Assembly: GCF_022539505.1 (NCBI RefSeq)
Contig: NC_061510.1
Location: 39,023,047 to 39,087,046 of the forward strand
Reading direction: 5' to 3'
Origin: Lolium rigidum
Taxonomy: Eukaryota; Streptophyta; Magnoliopsida; Poales; Poaceae
Length of the DNA: 64,000 nucleotides
This document shows, in pieces, positions 25,316-36,406 of this stretch (positions are counted from its first letter, which is position 1; the number at the start of each line of letters is the position of its first letter). The notes beneath the pieces were generated by a model. That model made no database searches. It had not been told where the DNA came from and worked only from the letters and a program-made list of their open reading frames with translations. Made by a program: the position numbers and the translations under genes.

Positions 25316-26470
25316 ATGCTTCACCTCCCGAAACAACTCCTCTCGCTCCGCCACCCAGCCTCACCAGTGATCCTTTCTCTCCGTCGGGCCCTCTTATCCA
25401 CCGCGGCGGCCACCGACGCCCCGCCGGGCGCCTTCGCCGCCGCCGACTACCTCGTCACCACCTGCGGCCTCACGCCGGAGCAAGCCCTGAAGGCCGCCAG
25501 GCACATCTCTCACTGCAAGTCCACCTCCAACGCCGACTCCGTCCTCGCCTTCCTCTCCGGCCCCTCCCTCCGCCTCTCCAAGGCGGACATCGCCCACATC
25601 GTCTCGCACGACCCGCGCATCCTCAACTGCAGCGTCGAGAACACCCTCAAGGCCCGCATCGCCAGCCTACGCAGCTATGGCCTCGACGACGCGCAGGTCC
25701 GGACCTTCCTTCGCGTGACCCACTGCGTCTTCCGCACCTTCAGCATCCAGGAGAAGCTCGGCTTCTGGATCCCCTTCCTGGGGTCGCCGGAGAAGCTCCT
25801 CCGCGTCCTCAGGCACAACTACTACTTCCTCACGTCCGACCTCGAGCGGGTGGTCAAGCCCAACATCGCGACTCTACGGGAGAGCGGGATAACCCCTGCC
25901 GACATCGCCAGGATGTGCGTGCGCAACTCGAGGCTGCTCACCTGCAACCCGGACACCGTCAAGTCCATCCTCGAGCGCGCCGACAAGCTCGGTGTGCCGC
26001 GCAACTCTCCCATGTTCAAGCAGGCGGTGGACACCGTGACGGGCCTCGGCGCGGAGACCATGGCGGCCAAGCTCAAGCTCTTCGGGGAGACGCTCGGGTG
26101 CTCCACGGCCGAGGTGGCCAGCGCGGTCAGGAGGTACCCCATTCTGCTCAGGGTCTCCGGCGAGAAGCTTCGCCGCGTGACGGAGTTCCTGACCAGGGTG
26201 GTCGGCGTCGACACCGCCTACATCCGTGCCCGGCCCTCCATCTTCATGTACAGCCTGGAGACCAGACTGGCGCCTCGGCATTCTGTCATGAAGCTGCTCC
26301 AGGACAAAGGTCTGGTCCGAAAAGACCAAAGCTTCTTCACCATGGTCATGCTTAGCGACGACACGTTTCGACGCAGGCATACCTATCCTCATAAGGATGT
26401 TCTTCCAGGCCTTGATGATGCCTACATGGCTGCTTGCGGAGGGAAAATGCTCACTCAAGTCGCGCTATGA
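25316..26470 (+). CDS. mTERF domain protein (organelle-targeted)
   Basis: A single open frame of 384 codons, GC-rich and uninterrupted, unlike anything around it. mTERF proteins bind organelle nucleic acid through tandem helical repeats of about 30 residues and act in transcription termination, RNA processing or gene expression in mitochondria or plastids. The N-terminus (residues 1-35) is rich in Leu, Arg, Ser and Ala and poor in acidic residues, as in an organelle transit peptide. Repeats follow from about residue 55 to 345, each with a Leu/Pro turn pattern such as 'IVSHDPRIL', 'MCVRNSRLL', 'AVRRYPILL' and 'YIRARPSIF'. The length fits the large single-exon mTERF clade of grasses. The ATG follows a GCC-rich leader and begins the transit-like segment. 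Its target RNA or DNA and organelle cannot be read from sequence. Confidence 0.93.
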   Translation: MLHLPKQLLSLRHPASPVILSLRRALLSTAAATDAPPGAFAAADYLVTTCGLTPEQALKAARHISHCKSTSNADSVLAFLSGPSLRLSKADIAHIVSHDPRILNCSVENTLKARIASLRSYGLDDAQVRTFLRVTHCVFRTFSIQEKLGFWIPFLGSPEKLLRVLRHNYYFLTSDLERVVKPNIATLRESGITPADIARMCVRNSRLLTCNPDTVKSILERADKLGVPRNSPMFKQAVDTVTGLGAETMAAKLKLFGETLGCSTAEVASAVRRYPILLRVSGEKLRRVTEFLTRVVGVDTAYIRARPSIFMYSLETRLAPRHSVMKLLQDKGLVRKDQSFFTMVMLSDDTFRRRHTYPHKDVLPGLDDAYMAACGGKMLTQVAL

Positions 26471-27640
26471 AGGATCCTATAGCTGCTTGTAGGTTCCCAG
26501 GTTATGACTCTTCACAAACCACCGTCTAAAATGTGCACTACTATGCTAGCATCTGAATTCTGCTTAAAACTCACTGGCTACCATTTATCCAGCTACATTT
26601 CGGCTCATTCTTTTTGCACTTGAACATGAAAAACCCAATTTTAAGCTACAGGTTTTTTATACATTCACCTTCGCATAATTATGCATGGCTGCATGGCTCA
26701 GGGTGCTAGATCCAGCAATACATAAACCTCAACCTTCTCCATGGTCATCCTTGAAATTGTATGTGAGCATATTTTATTTAGCTAGATCAGTTAATTGACT
26801 AATGTAATTATTTTATGTGTATGACCGCTGCAGTACATGTTACTGTATATTGAAATGAAACAAATCATCCACTAATTACGGTTTTGGCAACTAACGTGAG
26901 TGTGAATTTGTATATTCTGTTAAGTTGCTATATCTTGAGTTTTCGACTTGTGATTGTTTGGGCTCATTTGAAACTCAGGCTACCTGAGAGTGGTGTGAGC
27001 TGAAGCTCCTCATAGCTGGTATGGTCAGTGTATAATTGTTTCTGTCTTTGCTTTGCCACTACTTTTTGTGGGGTGTGCTCACACATTTGAGATGGTTATT
27101 GTTCTGGAGTAGTCTGTCGTCGCTTCCTGGGGGAAGATTTGCCCGTGGTTGTCGGTGTCGGCACTGAAGCACGATCATCCTCCGTCCCAGGTCTCTGTGA
27201 TCAAGATACTCCAAAAGAAACAAATGGTCTGTTAAAATATGATCTTATGGGCTTGGTGACCATGGTTTATGGGAACTTTTATTTTGCTGCGGTTGATGAA
27301 AAGTTGCGTAGACGTCGTTATATCACCACCACAGGGGACAGGGATTTTTTTCAGGGTCTCGGGCGTGTGTTCGAACGATCATAGTGCGAAGGATCAGGAG
27401 TCATGATCTTTATGTTCCAGTATCTGGATTTGCTGGTTAAAAACTATTCGAATTTCACACCTAATCCTCATACTCTTGAGGCGTGCCTTGAAACTTTTTA
27501 TCCTAGCACTCTGATTATTGCAATCTTCTGAGTACTTAACCTTTTATTTTGTAAAAAAAAGTAAACCTGATGAGATTCACTCTATTTTTCAGTTTGCTCA
27601 CACTTGGATTTTCATCACCAGTATCTCTTCTACATTCCCC
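26471..27640 (+). other. Downstream flank of mTERF, no gene recognised
   Basis: AT-rich sequence that probably holds the mTERF 3' untranslated region. An open frame at 27139-27384 begins with TTG and matches no family I know. Nothing else is supported up to the target duplication of the Mutator-like element. Confidence 0.5.
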
Positions 27641-28554
27641 TTCTTTCTAGAGAGAATAGCCAAAATATCACTAGTTGAAACCGAAAGTGCCAAAATACCA
27701 CTAGTGAAAACCAAAGTGCCAAAATAGCACTCATCTTAGGTTTTTTCATGCCAAAACCGTGTGATGTCAAACAGATTCAGTTAGTTAAACCGTTATTTTT
27801 TCTTGACTTGACAAAAATACCCTTGACTTCATCTAAATGAAAAAAAGGGAACACTCGCCGGTGCCGGTGCCGGTGCATCAATCCCCCATGACTCGCTGCC
27901 CCTGCAGCTAGTTCCACGCTTCACAGGCACTCCTCCAACCAGCTACGCTAGCACCGAGGACCAGGCCTATATTGCTATGCCGCGCAGGGTTTCTCTCCGA
28001 CAAGATCCGCCAGAGGCAAGGTGCTTTGGTGATTGCTACTCTACATAGTATGCTCGTGCATCCAGCCAGGCCGTCGCCGTCGTACCTGATGGATTGAACG
28101 TGGTCTGCTACTGCTCGTCTGGGTTCGTAACTATGTCGCCGCTGCTTGTTCTTCTAGCCCGATGCATGGATGCATTTGTTCTTGGTCTCTTGGAGCATGT
28201 TGATTGCAGGTTGCAGCTCGTAGCACCTCCACAACCTATTAATCAACATTAAACTAGCAAAACATTCTTTTCATAGAAGTTGCTCTATGTGGAAGAGGCG
28301 TGGTCATTTATGTCTTTCTTTGAAAATGTTAGTGCCAGTTAGCCGCTAGTGGTATTTTGGCATGAATAAACTAAGTTGAGTGGTATTTTGGCTCTTCGGT
28401 TTTTTTTTTTTTGGAGCAACCGGCAGGAGCACTGCCTTTTCATTAAGCAAGAGGGAACAAAACGATCCAGACTGTACAAAGAGAGGGCATTTTTAGCTTA
28501 AGGTGGTAAAATGCCCAGAACCCACCATGAAAGACGAGCTACCAAAAAGAAAAA

Positions 28555-31500
28555 CTAATCCGGCTCGGCCGGGATGACCGGGCCGAAACCATTTATAGCC
28601 CGATCCCTTTGGAGGATATCCTCGTTAGCGATACTTGCGACCTCAAGGTAGGTAAGACATTGTCCAGTGAAAATGCGCCGGTTTCGTTCCTTCCATGCGT
28701 TCCAAAGTACATATAAGAACCGGCCGCTGATGCGTTTCTTTTCTTTCTGCGGCTTTTCCTTTATCATGTCATTCCACCAGTCAGATATAGATTGGAAGTC
28801 GAGGCGTCGGTCATCGGAGGAGTCGCCATCCCAAGATTTGATAAGGTTCCAGACGGCCGCCGTGAACGGGCAGTTTCTGCAGAGGTGGTCAGCTGTCTCA
28901 GGCTCGCTGAGGCACAAGGGGCATCGAGGGTCGTGAGGCCATCCTCGGATGGCAAGCATATCGGCGGTAAGGAGCTTTCCATGAAGGGCTAGCCAACCAA
29001 ATAACTTGCATTTGGGCTCCGCATGTGCCGACCAAATCTTCATGGCATCGAAGCGGGCTTGGGAGCCAAGGAATTGTGCCTCATAGGCGGAGCTAGCGCT
29101 GTAGGTTGAAGTTGCATTAAGCGTCCAGTCGATGTTGTCTGGCAACTCGGGGGCAAGGTTGATGGAGTGGACGGCCTCCCAGACGTCGATATATTGTGCG
29201 AGCTGTTGAGGCGAGTTAAGGGACACGACAGAGCGGATCCAGTTGTTTTCACTTAGCTCTTTGGCGACCGTACGATTCTTCCTCGAGGCAATTTTGTAGA
29301 GGTCGGGCGCCCATTGAGATAGAGGGCCCCGAGCATACCAGTTGTCATGCCAGAATTTGGCTGTCTCCCCATTTCCAATGGTAACTTTAGTGGCGGCTCT
29401 GAAAAGGGACATGTCGGTGTCGTCGCATGGAAGCTTTGAACCAGACCAAGGGCGGTCCGGATCAGTCCACTGGAGCCAAGGCCATCGTAAACGCAGGGCA
29501 CGTCCAGATCTCTCAATGTCCGGAATGCCGAGACCCCCCAGCTTCTTTGGCCTACAGACCGTTTTCCAATTCACAAGAGCTTTCCCCTGGGCGGCATGAT
29601 CGCCCTCTTCGCCGGCCCAGACGAAAGTCCTGGCAATCTTGTTGATCCTATCACGAGCCCATTTTGGCGAGAGGAATAGCAGTGGCATGGTAAATGCCAG
29701 TTGCCATGAGCACCGTCTTCGCAAGGACGACCCTTCCCGGTCTCGCAAGGTTCTTGCCGATCCAACCCGGTAGCTTTCCGGCGATCTTGTCGATTAGGGG
29801 TTGTAGGTCCACCTTCTGAAGACGGCGGAAATGCGAGAGGGAGCCCCAAATATTTTCCGGGGAAGCAGGCAAGCTTTGCGGGGAAGTCATTGAGAATTTC
29901 CTGAAGGTCCACGGTCAGCGCAGCGCACCGGAAAAATTTCCGTCTTGGTCATGTTGGTGACAAGTCCACTGGCCTTTCCGAAGCAGTCGAGAATGGAAGA
30001 GATGGCACAAAGATCCTCCTTACTGGGGTTTACGAAGATTCCAGCATCGTCCGCGTATAAAGAGATTCGGCAGCGGTTGGTCCTAGAGCGTATGGGACTC
30101 GAGAATGCCCAATTGCGTGGCCGAGGCCGGGATGCGTTGTAGGGGGTCGATGGCGAGGATGAACAACATGGGTGATAGCGGGTCTCCCTGTCTGAGGCCG
30201 CGGGCGTGGCGGAAAGGGGTGCCAGGTTCACCATTTAGCAGCACTCTGGACGTGGCCGAGGAAAGGGAAAGACACACCCAGTCCCTCCAAGCTTGGCCAA
30301 ACCCCAGCGCTGACATGACGTCGAGAAGGTAAGCCCATCCTACGGAATCGAAGGCCTTGGAGATATCAAGCTTGAGGAATAGGCTCGGGGTCTTGTTCGC
30401 ATGAAGTTCCCGTATGAGGTTCTGAACATGTAAGAAGTTGTCGTGAATGCTTCTTTTCTTGATGAAGGCGCTTTGGCACTTGGAGACGATATCCGGGAGC
30501 ATTGGGGCCAGGCGATTGGCCAGAAGCTTGGAGAAAATCTTCGAAAGACTATGGATGAGGCTAATCGGCCTGTAGTCTCCCACCGAAGTGGCCTCAGCTT
30601 TCTTGGGGATGAGGATGATGTTGGCGGAGTTGACAAGGCTGGCGCAGCCCTCCCGGAGATGGGACATGTGCATGATGGCGGCGATAATGTCGTTCTTGAT
30701 GATGTCCCAACAAGACTTAAAAAGGCGCCGATGTATCCATCCGGTCCAGGGGCCTTGACGGCGGGTAGGGAGAAGACGGCCTCTTTAATCTCATCGTTCG
30801 TAAAGGCGACGTCCAAGTCGGAGAGGTCATGTGGCACGTATCCGATGCTCTCCCAAGCGAGGCTCAGAGGCCTAGGTGCTTTGGTGCCAAGAAGATGTTT
30901 GAAGTGATGCAACAATACATCTTCTTTATCTTTGGAAGTGATCGCCAATCCACTATCTGAGGCAAGGGACTGAATGTGGACCTTCCTTCTTCTCCCATTT
31001 GCACGCACATGAAAAAAATTTGTGTTCGCGTCGCCGAGCCGTATCCAAGTGAGGCGAGAGCGTTGGCGAAGTTTAATCTTTTGGATGGAGAGAAGTCCCA
31101 AGTAGGAGCTCTTGATCTGTCGACGTAAGGCGCGCTCCTCATCGGAAAGCGGCCTAGCCTCCTCTGCGAGGTCCAGGCGCATTATGATCTCTTTTGCCGT
31201 AGCAAGCTGAATTCTAAGGTCGCCGATGCTCTTTCTCTGCTAGGATTTAAGGGCTTTGGCCGTTCGGGCAAGCTTGATGTGGATGCGGCGGATCGGGTCA
31301 TTAGCCGAGATGGTTTTATTCCATGCTTCAGAAACAGTCTCCTTGAACCCTTGCATGCGCAGCCAGAATTCTTCGAACTTGAAGGAGGGCTTCCTGTTAG
31401 TGGAGACAACCCCTTGAAGGAAAAGAGGCGCGTGGTCGGAACATGCAGAGGTAATGGCTTGGAGATGGGCATCCGGGAATAGGGCGTCCCAGTCAGCGGT

Positions 31501-32124
31501 GCAGAAAACGTGATCTATCTTGGTGAGTACCGGGTCCACCTGGGCATTGGACCAAGTGAAGCGCCTCCCGTCCATCCGTATATCTTTGAGGGCGAGAAAG
31601 TCTCGGGCAGCCCGGAATTTGCCAATGAGACGGCGGTTGATATTAAGATTGTTCTTGTCCGAGGCCTTAGTGATGAGGTTGAAATCTCCCAACAAGAGCC
31701 AAGCATCGTGGGCGACGGTCTGCAGGGCCCTTAGCTCGTCGATGAAGAGAAGCTTGTCGGCCTCAGTCTGCGGGCCATAGACACAGGTGATAAACCATGA
31801 GGTACCATCGTCTAACATCGTGATCGATGCCGAAAGGGTGTTTACGGAGGTGTGGACATCCGAGAGGGTGAAGTGTGCATCCGACACCGCGAGGATAATA
31901 CCTCCAGACGTGCCGGTGGCGGGCAAAAAGGCGTAGTTAGCGATGAAGTTTTGGCCGAGGGCGGAGGAGATAGTGCCATTGTCGACGTTGTCAAGTTTTG
32001 TTTCCTGTAAACAGACGATGGAGGCGTGTGTGTCTCGGACGAGATCGCGTACAGCGTCGCGGCGTACTCTGCTGTTTAGTCCGCGGGGGTTCCAGTTTAG
32101 AATGTTGACGTTTTTCTGCGACAT
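28555..32124 (-). pseudogene. LINE ORF2: endonuclease, reverse transcriptase, zinc region
   Basis: Starting at ATG 32124, the AP-endonuclease-like domain shows 'LNWNPRGLNS', 'LQETK' and 'LLGDFNLI' and ends near 31300. An in-frame stop at 31240-31242 interrupts it, after which the same frame resumes. RT follows: 'WIRLGDANT' and 'KAPGPDG' (31182-30720), then 'ILIPKK', 'YRPISL', 'LDISKAFDS' and 'GLRQGDPLSP' (30673-30083), then the catalytic 'YADD' (30234-29887), each after a frameshift. The end (29748-28555) has the zf-RVT pattern 'CPLC....ADHLCRNC'. Catalytic residues survive but the ORF is dead. Confidence 0.93.
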
Positions 32125-32382
32125 TAAGAAAACCCCGAAGCCACGTAGAGGAGAAGCAGACAGTAGTAGTGGTTGTAGCTGTAGCCGGTTAGAAGTAAGC
32201 GGATGAAGAGGCATGGACTGAAGCACGATGAAAGGCGACGGTGACTTGGCTTACAGCAGATGGAGCACAAACAATGGAGCGACTTGCTGGCGCAGCAGCT
32301 TAGGTAAAGTAAAACAACAACAACAACACATGTGGAAACGCCGCGGGGCCTCTGCCCATGAGGTATGTAACCTGAAGATGCA

Positions 32383-33594
32383 CTAAACATCAGATAGGAG
32401 GGGCACGGTAGCTGCAGGCTCCACAGGCTTGACTGCATCCTTCTTCTTCTTAATCTTCTTGACTTGTTTCACCAGGGCGTCCAGGGCATGAATGACAGAG
32501 GCGGCCATCGGAGCGTTGAGGAAAACTTTGTGGTAGGCATCCTTTGCCGCGTCGTCGAATGGCGCCGAAGGGGCGATTATGCCGCAGACGCGAGCGATGA
32601 GCTCCTGGACGGCGTCCGCTCCCTCAGCCAGAGAGCGAGCCTGCTTCTTCACAGCGAGACGGCCGCTGCGCCGTGGCGATGTCAGCGGCACGGCGGATTT
32701 CTTCTTCTTCTTGGTCGGCGGAGTGCTCATGAGAGGAGGCTGCACAGGGATTGCGACAAAGTCGATGAAGTCCTTGAGGCGTGTCGCTGCGTCGTCCACC
32801 ACCGAGGGAGTCGTGATGACATCCGGAGGTGCATGAGAGCCATCACCGTTGGTGATCAAGCCAGGAGCATTAGGCCGCGCCACAGACCCAGCGTCCGTGC
32901 GGCCCAAACCGTCGTCCCAGGCTTCGTTCCCATTGTCGATTTGGAGGAGAGCGATGCGGTCGGCCATGTCTTCATCTTGGTCTATGTCATCGATGATGAA
33001 GCCAGGTTCCTCCAACGGGATCTTGGCGAGCATCGGGGAGGCCTGCCGGGCAGGCGAACCCGACGCCGAAGCAGGCGTCGCAGCCAGATCAGCCATCTTG
33101 TCAAGGTACGCCTTGGCCTTGACGTTCCAGATGCGCAGCGCCTCAGATTCTTCAAGGAGAGGCTGAACCGCACCAGCCAGGCACGCCAGCATCTCCTCAC
33201 GTAGCAGCTTGGCATGCTCGGCCATCAGAGCCTGCAGGTCCGGAGCAGGCATCACAGGTGCACAGATAGGAGGCACAGCAGTGAGCTGCAGCCCAGGGCC
33301 GGAGTCGCGGCGACGGCCGTAGCTGGCCCCATCATCACGCCTACGAGGAGACCTGGTGCGCTCCCGGCGGAAGGCACCGTTGGCGTCGCGACGCTCGCTC
33401 GCCCCGCGACGATCGTGAGTCCTGGCGTTGTCACGGTCCATGTCGTCGTCCTTGTCGTCCCGGCGAGACTGGTAGTGCCTCGGGTGATCGTCGACGCCCT
33501 TGCTGCGCCGGTCACGGCGAGCCAAGGCGGCCGCACGGAGCTTCTCCTCGTCGTCCTCAGTGGCACCGGTGGCATGCCGTCAACGGTGAGGTAG
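32383..33594 (-). pseudogene. LINE ORF1 (5' end missing)
   Basis: An open frame of about 400 codons with no in-frame ATG at its beginning; a stop lies at about 33592-33594. The N-terminal part is very rich in Arg and Asp ('RRDRRSKG', 'RTRSPRRR'), the middle is acidic, and the end has Lys-rich nuclear-signal-like runs ('KKKKK'). A neighbouring frame just upstream ('PVTFLWHYLTVDG') looks like the lost continuation, so a frameshift near 33590 plus 5' truncation is likely. ORF1 proteins bind element RNA. Confidence 0.7.
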
Positions 33595-33731
33595 TGCCAG
33601 AGGAAGGTGACCGGTGTTGGCCGGAAGGCGCTTGCATCGCTGCTGGAGCCGGGCTCTTCGGTTTTCACTAGTGGTATTTTGGCACTTTCGGTTTTGCCTA
33701 GTGGTATTTTGGCTATTCTCTCTTCTTTCTA

Positions 33732-34456
33732 TGCCTTGAGGTTCTGCAAATGAAGGGTAGGCTTCGCGTCGAGCCAGAGCAAGCAGTGGTGAAAGGTGGA
33801 GAAGTGTTGTGGATTAGGTAAAAACTAGAAGGGCCTAGCGCGCTTTGTTGCGCCCGTTGAATATTCGTGAGGCTTCCATGTTGAATTAATTCAATACAGG
33901 AGCAGGTGTACTGTGCTTTCAAGATATACACTCATTATACAAATGCAAATCATAAAGGAATGATCAGAGCAGCTCCACGTCATCTAAATAAAAACAAGAA
34001 GGTATAGAGAGTAGCAAAGTTTATGACTCACATATGTTTCCAGTAACAAGAAAACAAGAACATAGTAATGAGATATGATACATTACAATCGATATTGGTT
34101 GCTTCCATATGCAAAGGTTCAGTTTCTAGGTTTGTAAAGGTAATATCAAAAGACCTTTGCCTTTGTTTGGCTCAAGAAATATTCCAGGAAGAAGATTAAA
34201 AGAAGTTGCTTTTGCAATCAGGATCAGGACTAAGAAGAGAAAATGAATAATCCAAGAAGTGATTACTCTCCTCCCTCTCTTGAATTAGCCACTGATCCTA
34301 GCTTGTTGCATGCCTCTATACATCAACGTCACTATTTAGAAAAATAGCTTATGAATTCAGCAGTCCTGTCCACATGCAACATGTAGCTGTACCTGTACAT
34401 ATGCAATGAATATTAGAAGTGAAATTTGGCCAATGGTTGGCGACAAAATAAATTAT
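33732..34456. other. AT-rich spacer with a possible Helitron end
   Basis: No gene seen. On the minus strand the sequence around 33825-33866 reads as a GC-rich short hairpin region followed by TTCTAG and T, resembling a Helitron 3' terminus. No matching 5' end was found, so this stays tentative. Confidence 0.35.
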
Positions 34457-34782
34457 GGCATCTTCAACGGGCCGATGCATTTCGGACGTCCAAAATTTCC
34501 GTGCGCATCCGTTTGCATCGGCTCGTGGACGCCCTGCGGCCTAGGACGACCGTTTGCATCGGGGTATCCCAGCGGTGCATACACAATATTTTTTAGCGAA
34601 GACACCGTCAAGGTCGTTAATGGCGGTTTAACGTCCCGTCAAGGCTTGCCGCCGGCGATTACCGGTTCCCGTGCGACGACGGTCGTTCCTGCGCTTGCCC
34701 AACAGGTTGGCACGTTTCGCCGGCGTTTCGCGCGCGCAGGAAACGACCTGCGCGGCAACGCCGTTTCTCGCCCCACCGTGGC

Positions 34783-34789
34783 TATATAT
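34783..34789 (+). promoter_or_regulatory. TATA box upstream of the element-borne ORF
   Basis: TATATAT lies in a GC-rich context about 100 bp before the ATG at 34883. A ten-codon upstream ORF starts at 34845 and ends with TAG at 34875-34877, just before the main start, and might reduce translation. Confidence 0.45.
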
Positions 34790-34882
34790 GGTGGACACCG
34801 GAGGGGTGACGGGCACACCTCAACCTAAACCTTAGCATCCATCCATGGCCGAGCACAACCTTAGCTGGGATAAGTAGTTCAG

Positions 34883-35809
34883 ATGTGCCGCCAAGTCCAC
34901 CCCGAGGAGGACGAGCAGCCAGTCGCCGACGCCTTTCAGGCGGAGCAGCTGGACCGGGAGGCGGAGGCGGCATGGTGGGCGCTAGAGCGTCAGCGCCTGT
35001 TGGCGGGCAGGGCGGGCGCTAGAGCGTCGATCAGCGCCTGTTGGCGGGCAGGGTGGGCGCTAGAGCGTCAGCGCCTGCTGGCGGGCAGGGCGGAAATAGC
35101 CGACGCCAGGGCGGAACTCCGGGCCGAGCTCACCCAGTCCAAGGCGGAGCTATCGGAGGCGCGGGCGGAGATGGCGGCGGCTAGCACCACCCTTGCGGCG
35201 GCTCCTCCGTTGCCTGCGGCCCCACCCGCGGATGCCGTCATCCACAACATCGCCGCCAACGACGAGGATGTACCCATCCGTTTCGAGTGCGCCGGCGACC
35301 AGCTGGTTCTACTCGCGTCGTTCGAGACCCTAGCTGGGGACGCCCAGCTCCACAGCTATGCGGTTGCCATGGCTCGGGGCTACATGTGCTCCGACCTGGA
35401 TTCGGTCGCGCGTCGGGGACCTTCTCCCGCGTGGGTCGAGCGGGAGAACCGGGAGCTGGTGGACGCCATCATCGCCAGGGACGATGAGGTGGCAGCGGCG
35501 GCTAGGGTCAGGGCCCGCTACCACGCCCACATGTCGGCGGTGGAGGCGGCGGCGGCGGAGGAGGAGGCCCAGGCGGCGGTGGAGGCGACGGAGGTGGCGG
35601 CCAAGAGAGTCCTGTGGGACTCCTCTCTGGCCGAGGCCCTCGAACGCCGCAGGCGGCAGGACGAGATGTCCGATCGCCGGCGTGCGCGACGCAAGGAGTG
35701 CGTGAAGCGCTTGCGCTTCGACGACGGCGCCGGCCCCCTCAGGTGGCCAGTAGTAGGCATCGCGACTGCGAGCAACCCCGGCTTTGGTAGGCCGCGCGAC
35801 GGCGAGTAG
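34883..35809 (+). CDS. Element-borne ORF, Ala/Arg/Glu-rich coiled-coil protein, function unknown
   Basis: 308 codons, strongly GC-rich. Residues about 30-75 are encoded by three tandem copies of a roughly 37-bp unit (34979-35093). Residues 70-105 and 200-275 are Ala/Glu/Arg-rich with heptad-like spacing, suggesting coiled coils. The middle ('VPIRFECAGDQLVLLASFETLAGDAQLHSY') is less biased. I do not recognise a domain. It lies within a Harbinger-like TIR element with a TATA box, so it is best viewed as a transposon-borne ORF rather than a host gene. Whether it is expressed is unknown. Confidence 0.45.
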   Translation: MCRQVHPEEDEQPVADAFQAEQLDREAEAAWWALERQRLLAGRAGARASISACWRAGWALERQRLLAGRAEIADARAELRAELTQSKAELSEARAEMAAASTTLAAAPPLPAAPPADAVIHNIAANDEDVPIRFECAGDQLVLLASFETLAGDAQLHSYAVAMARGYMCSDLDSVARRGPSPAWVERENRELVDAIIARDDEVAAAARVRARYHAHMSAVEAAAAEEEAQAAVEATEVAAKRVLWDSSLAEALERRRRQDEMSDRRRARRKECVKRLRFDDGAGPLRWPVVGIATASNPGFGRPRDGE

Positions 35810-36406
35810 GTACGGCCGTTCTAGTTTTAGGTTAACTTAACCATCTGTGTAAAGATGGTCCTTTTGGCCAATACCTAGTCACTGCCTACCGGCCCGGATG
35901 CAATCAATAGCGTCCGCGGAGACGCAAACCTGCCGCATATTTGGGCCAGGTTTGCGTCGCCGCGGACGGCTCAGTCACTTTGCGTCGTCCCGCTGGAGCA
36001 GGGCCCGACGCCTTTTCGGTCCGTGCGGACACAAACGGTCGCTCAGCTTCCGTTTGTGTCGCCCTGTTGGAGATGAAGAATGAAACAGTGGAAAAAGCAG
36101 ACCTGTGTATAGCTGCTCTATGTAAGAACGGAACAAACTAGGTAAGAGATGGGAAAACTCACAAATGCCCATTTCATAGACTATAGTCACTTTTCTGAAT
36201 AAGGAATAAAATGGATTCATGGCACTGTTAGATTCAAGGAGGCATGTATATCAGTGTATGAACCTTTTATAAGGTAGATGGCTGCAAATTAGGACCTGAA
36301 ATTAGACCACACACGATTGTTGTTTTCAGGAAATGAATGTGTTTTTCAGTACTGCAAATTAGCTTACACTTGACTGGTAGCATATGATTCAAGTCAATGA
36401 AGGTGA

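Larger units (their letters stand above)
28404..33651 (-). mobile_element. LINE (L1-type non-LTR retrotransposon), nearly full length
   Basis: On the minus strand it runs from ORF1 through endonuclease and reverse transcriptase to a zinc-knuckle C-terminus and ends in poly-A (poly-T at about 28399-28412). It is flanked by the 14-bp duplication GGCTCTTCGGTTTT at 28390-28403 and 33652-33665; the T-rich end makes the exact border ambiguous by a few bases. It sits inside a Mutator-like element. ORF1 lacks its start, so the insertion is probably 5' truncated. Confidence 0.9.
27650..33722. mobile_element. Mutator-like non-autonomous TIR element, split by a LINE
   Basis: Terminal inverted repeats begin GAGAGAATAGCCAAAATA and continue for about 50-60 bp as the complement of 33661-33722. 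They are flanked by a perfect 9-bp duplication TTCTTTCTA at 27641-27649 and 33723-33731, the length typical of Mutator-like elements. Motifs like 'agtgccaaaataccacta' repeat inside both ends. Removing the LINE at 28404-33651 leaves about 825 bp. The interior (27840-28330) is moderately GC-rich and could be captured host sequence, but I could not identify it. No transposase is present. Confidence 0.8.
34457..36076 (+). mobile_element. Harbinger-like TIR element carrying an ORF
   Basis: The left end GCATCTTCAACGGG and right end CCCTGTTGGAGATG are imperfect inverted repeats of the 'gcatctcca' type also seen at 55254 and 63324. Both subterminal parts are GC-rich and contain 'gtttgc' and 'gcaaac' motifs. 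A TATATAT box at 34783-34789 precedes the ORF. I could not fix a 3-bp target duplication, so the borders are approximate by a few bases. Confidence 0.45.

Noticed and set aside
25822..26458. Long minus-strand frames opposite the mTERF gene
   Set aside because: They are shadows of GC-rich coding sequence on the plus strand, with no family features.
27139..27384. An 81-codon gene downstream of mTERF
   Set aside because: It begins at TTG rather than ATG and has no recognisable product.
32464..33204. A 246-codon plus-strand protein gene
   Set aside because: It is antisense to LINE ORF1 and reflects the GC-rich codon structure of that ORF.
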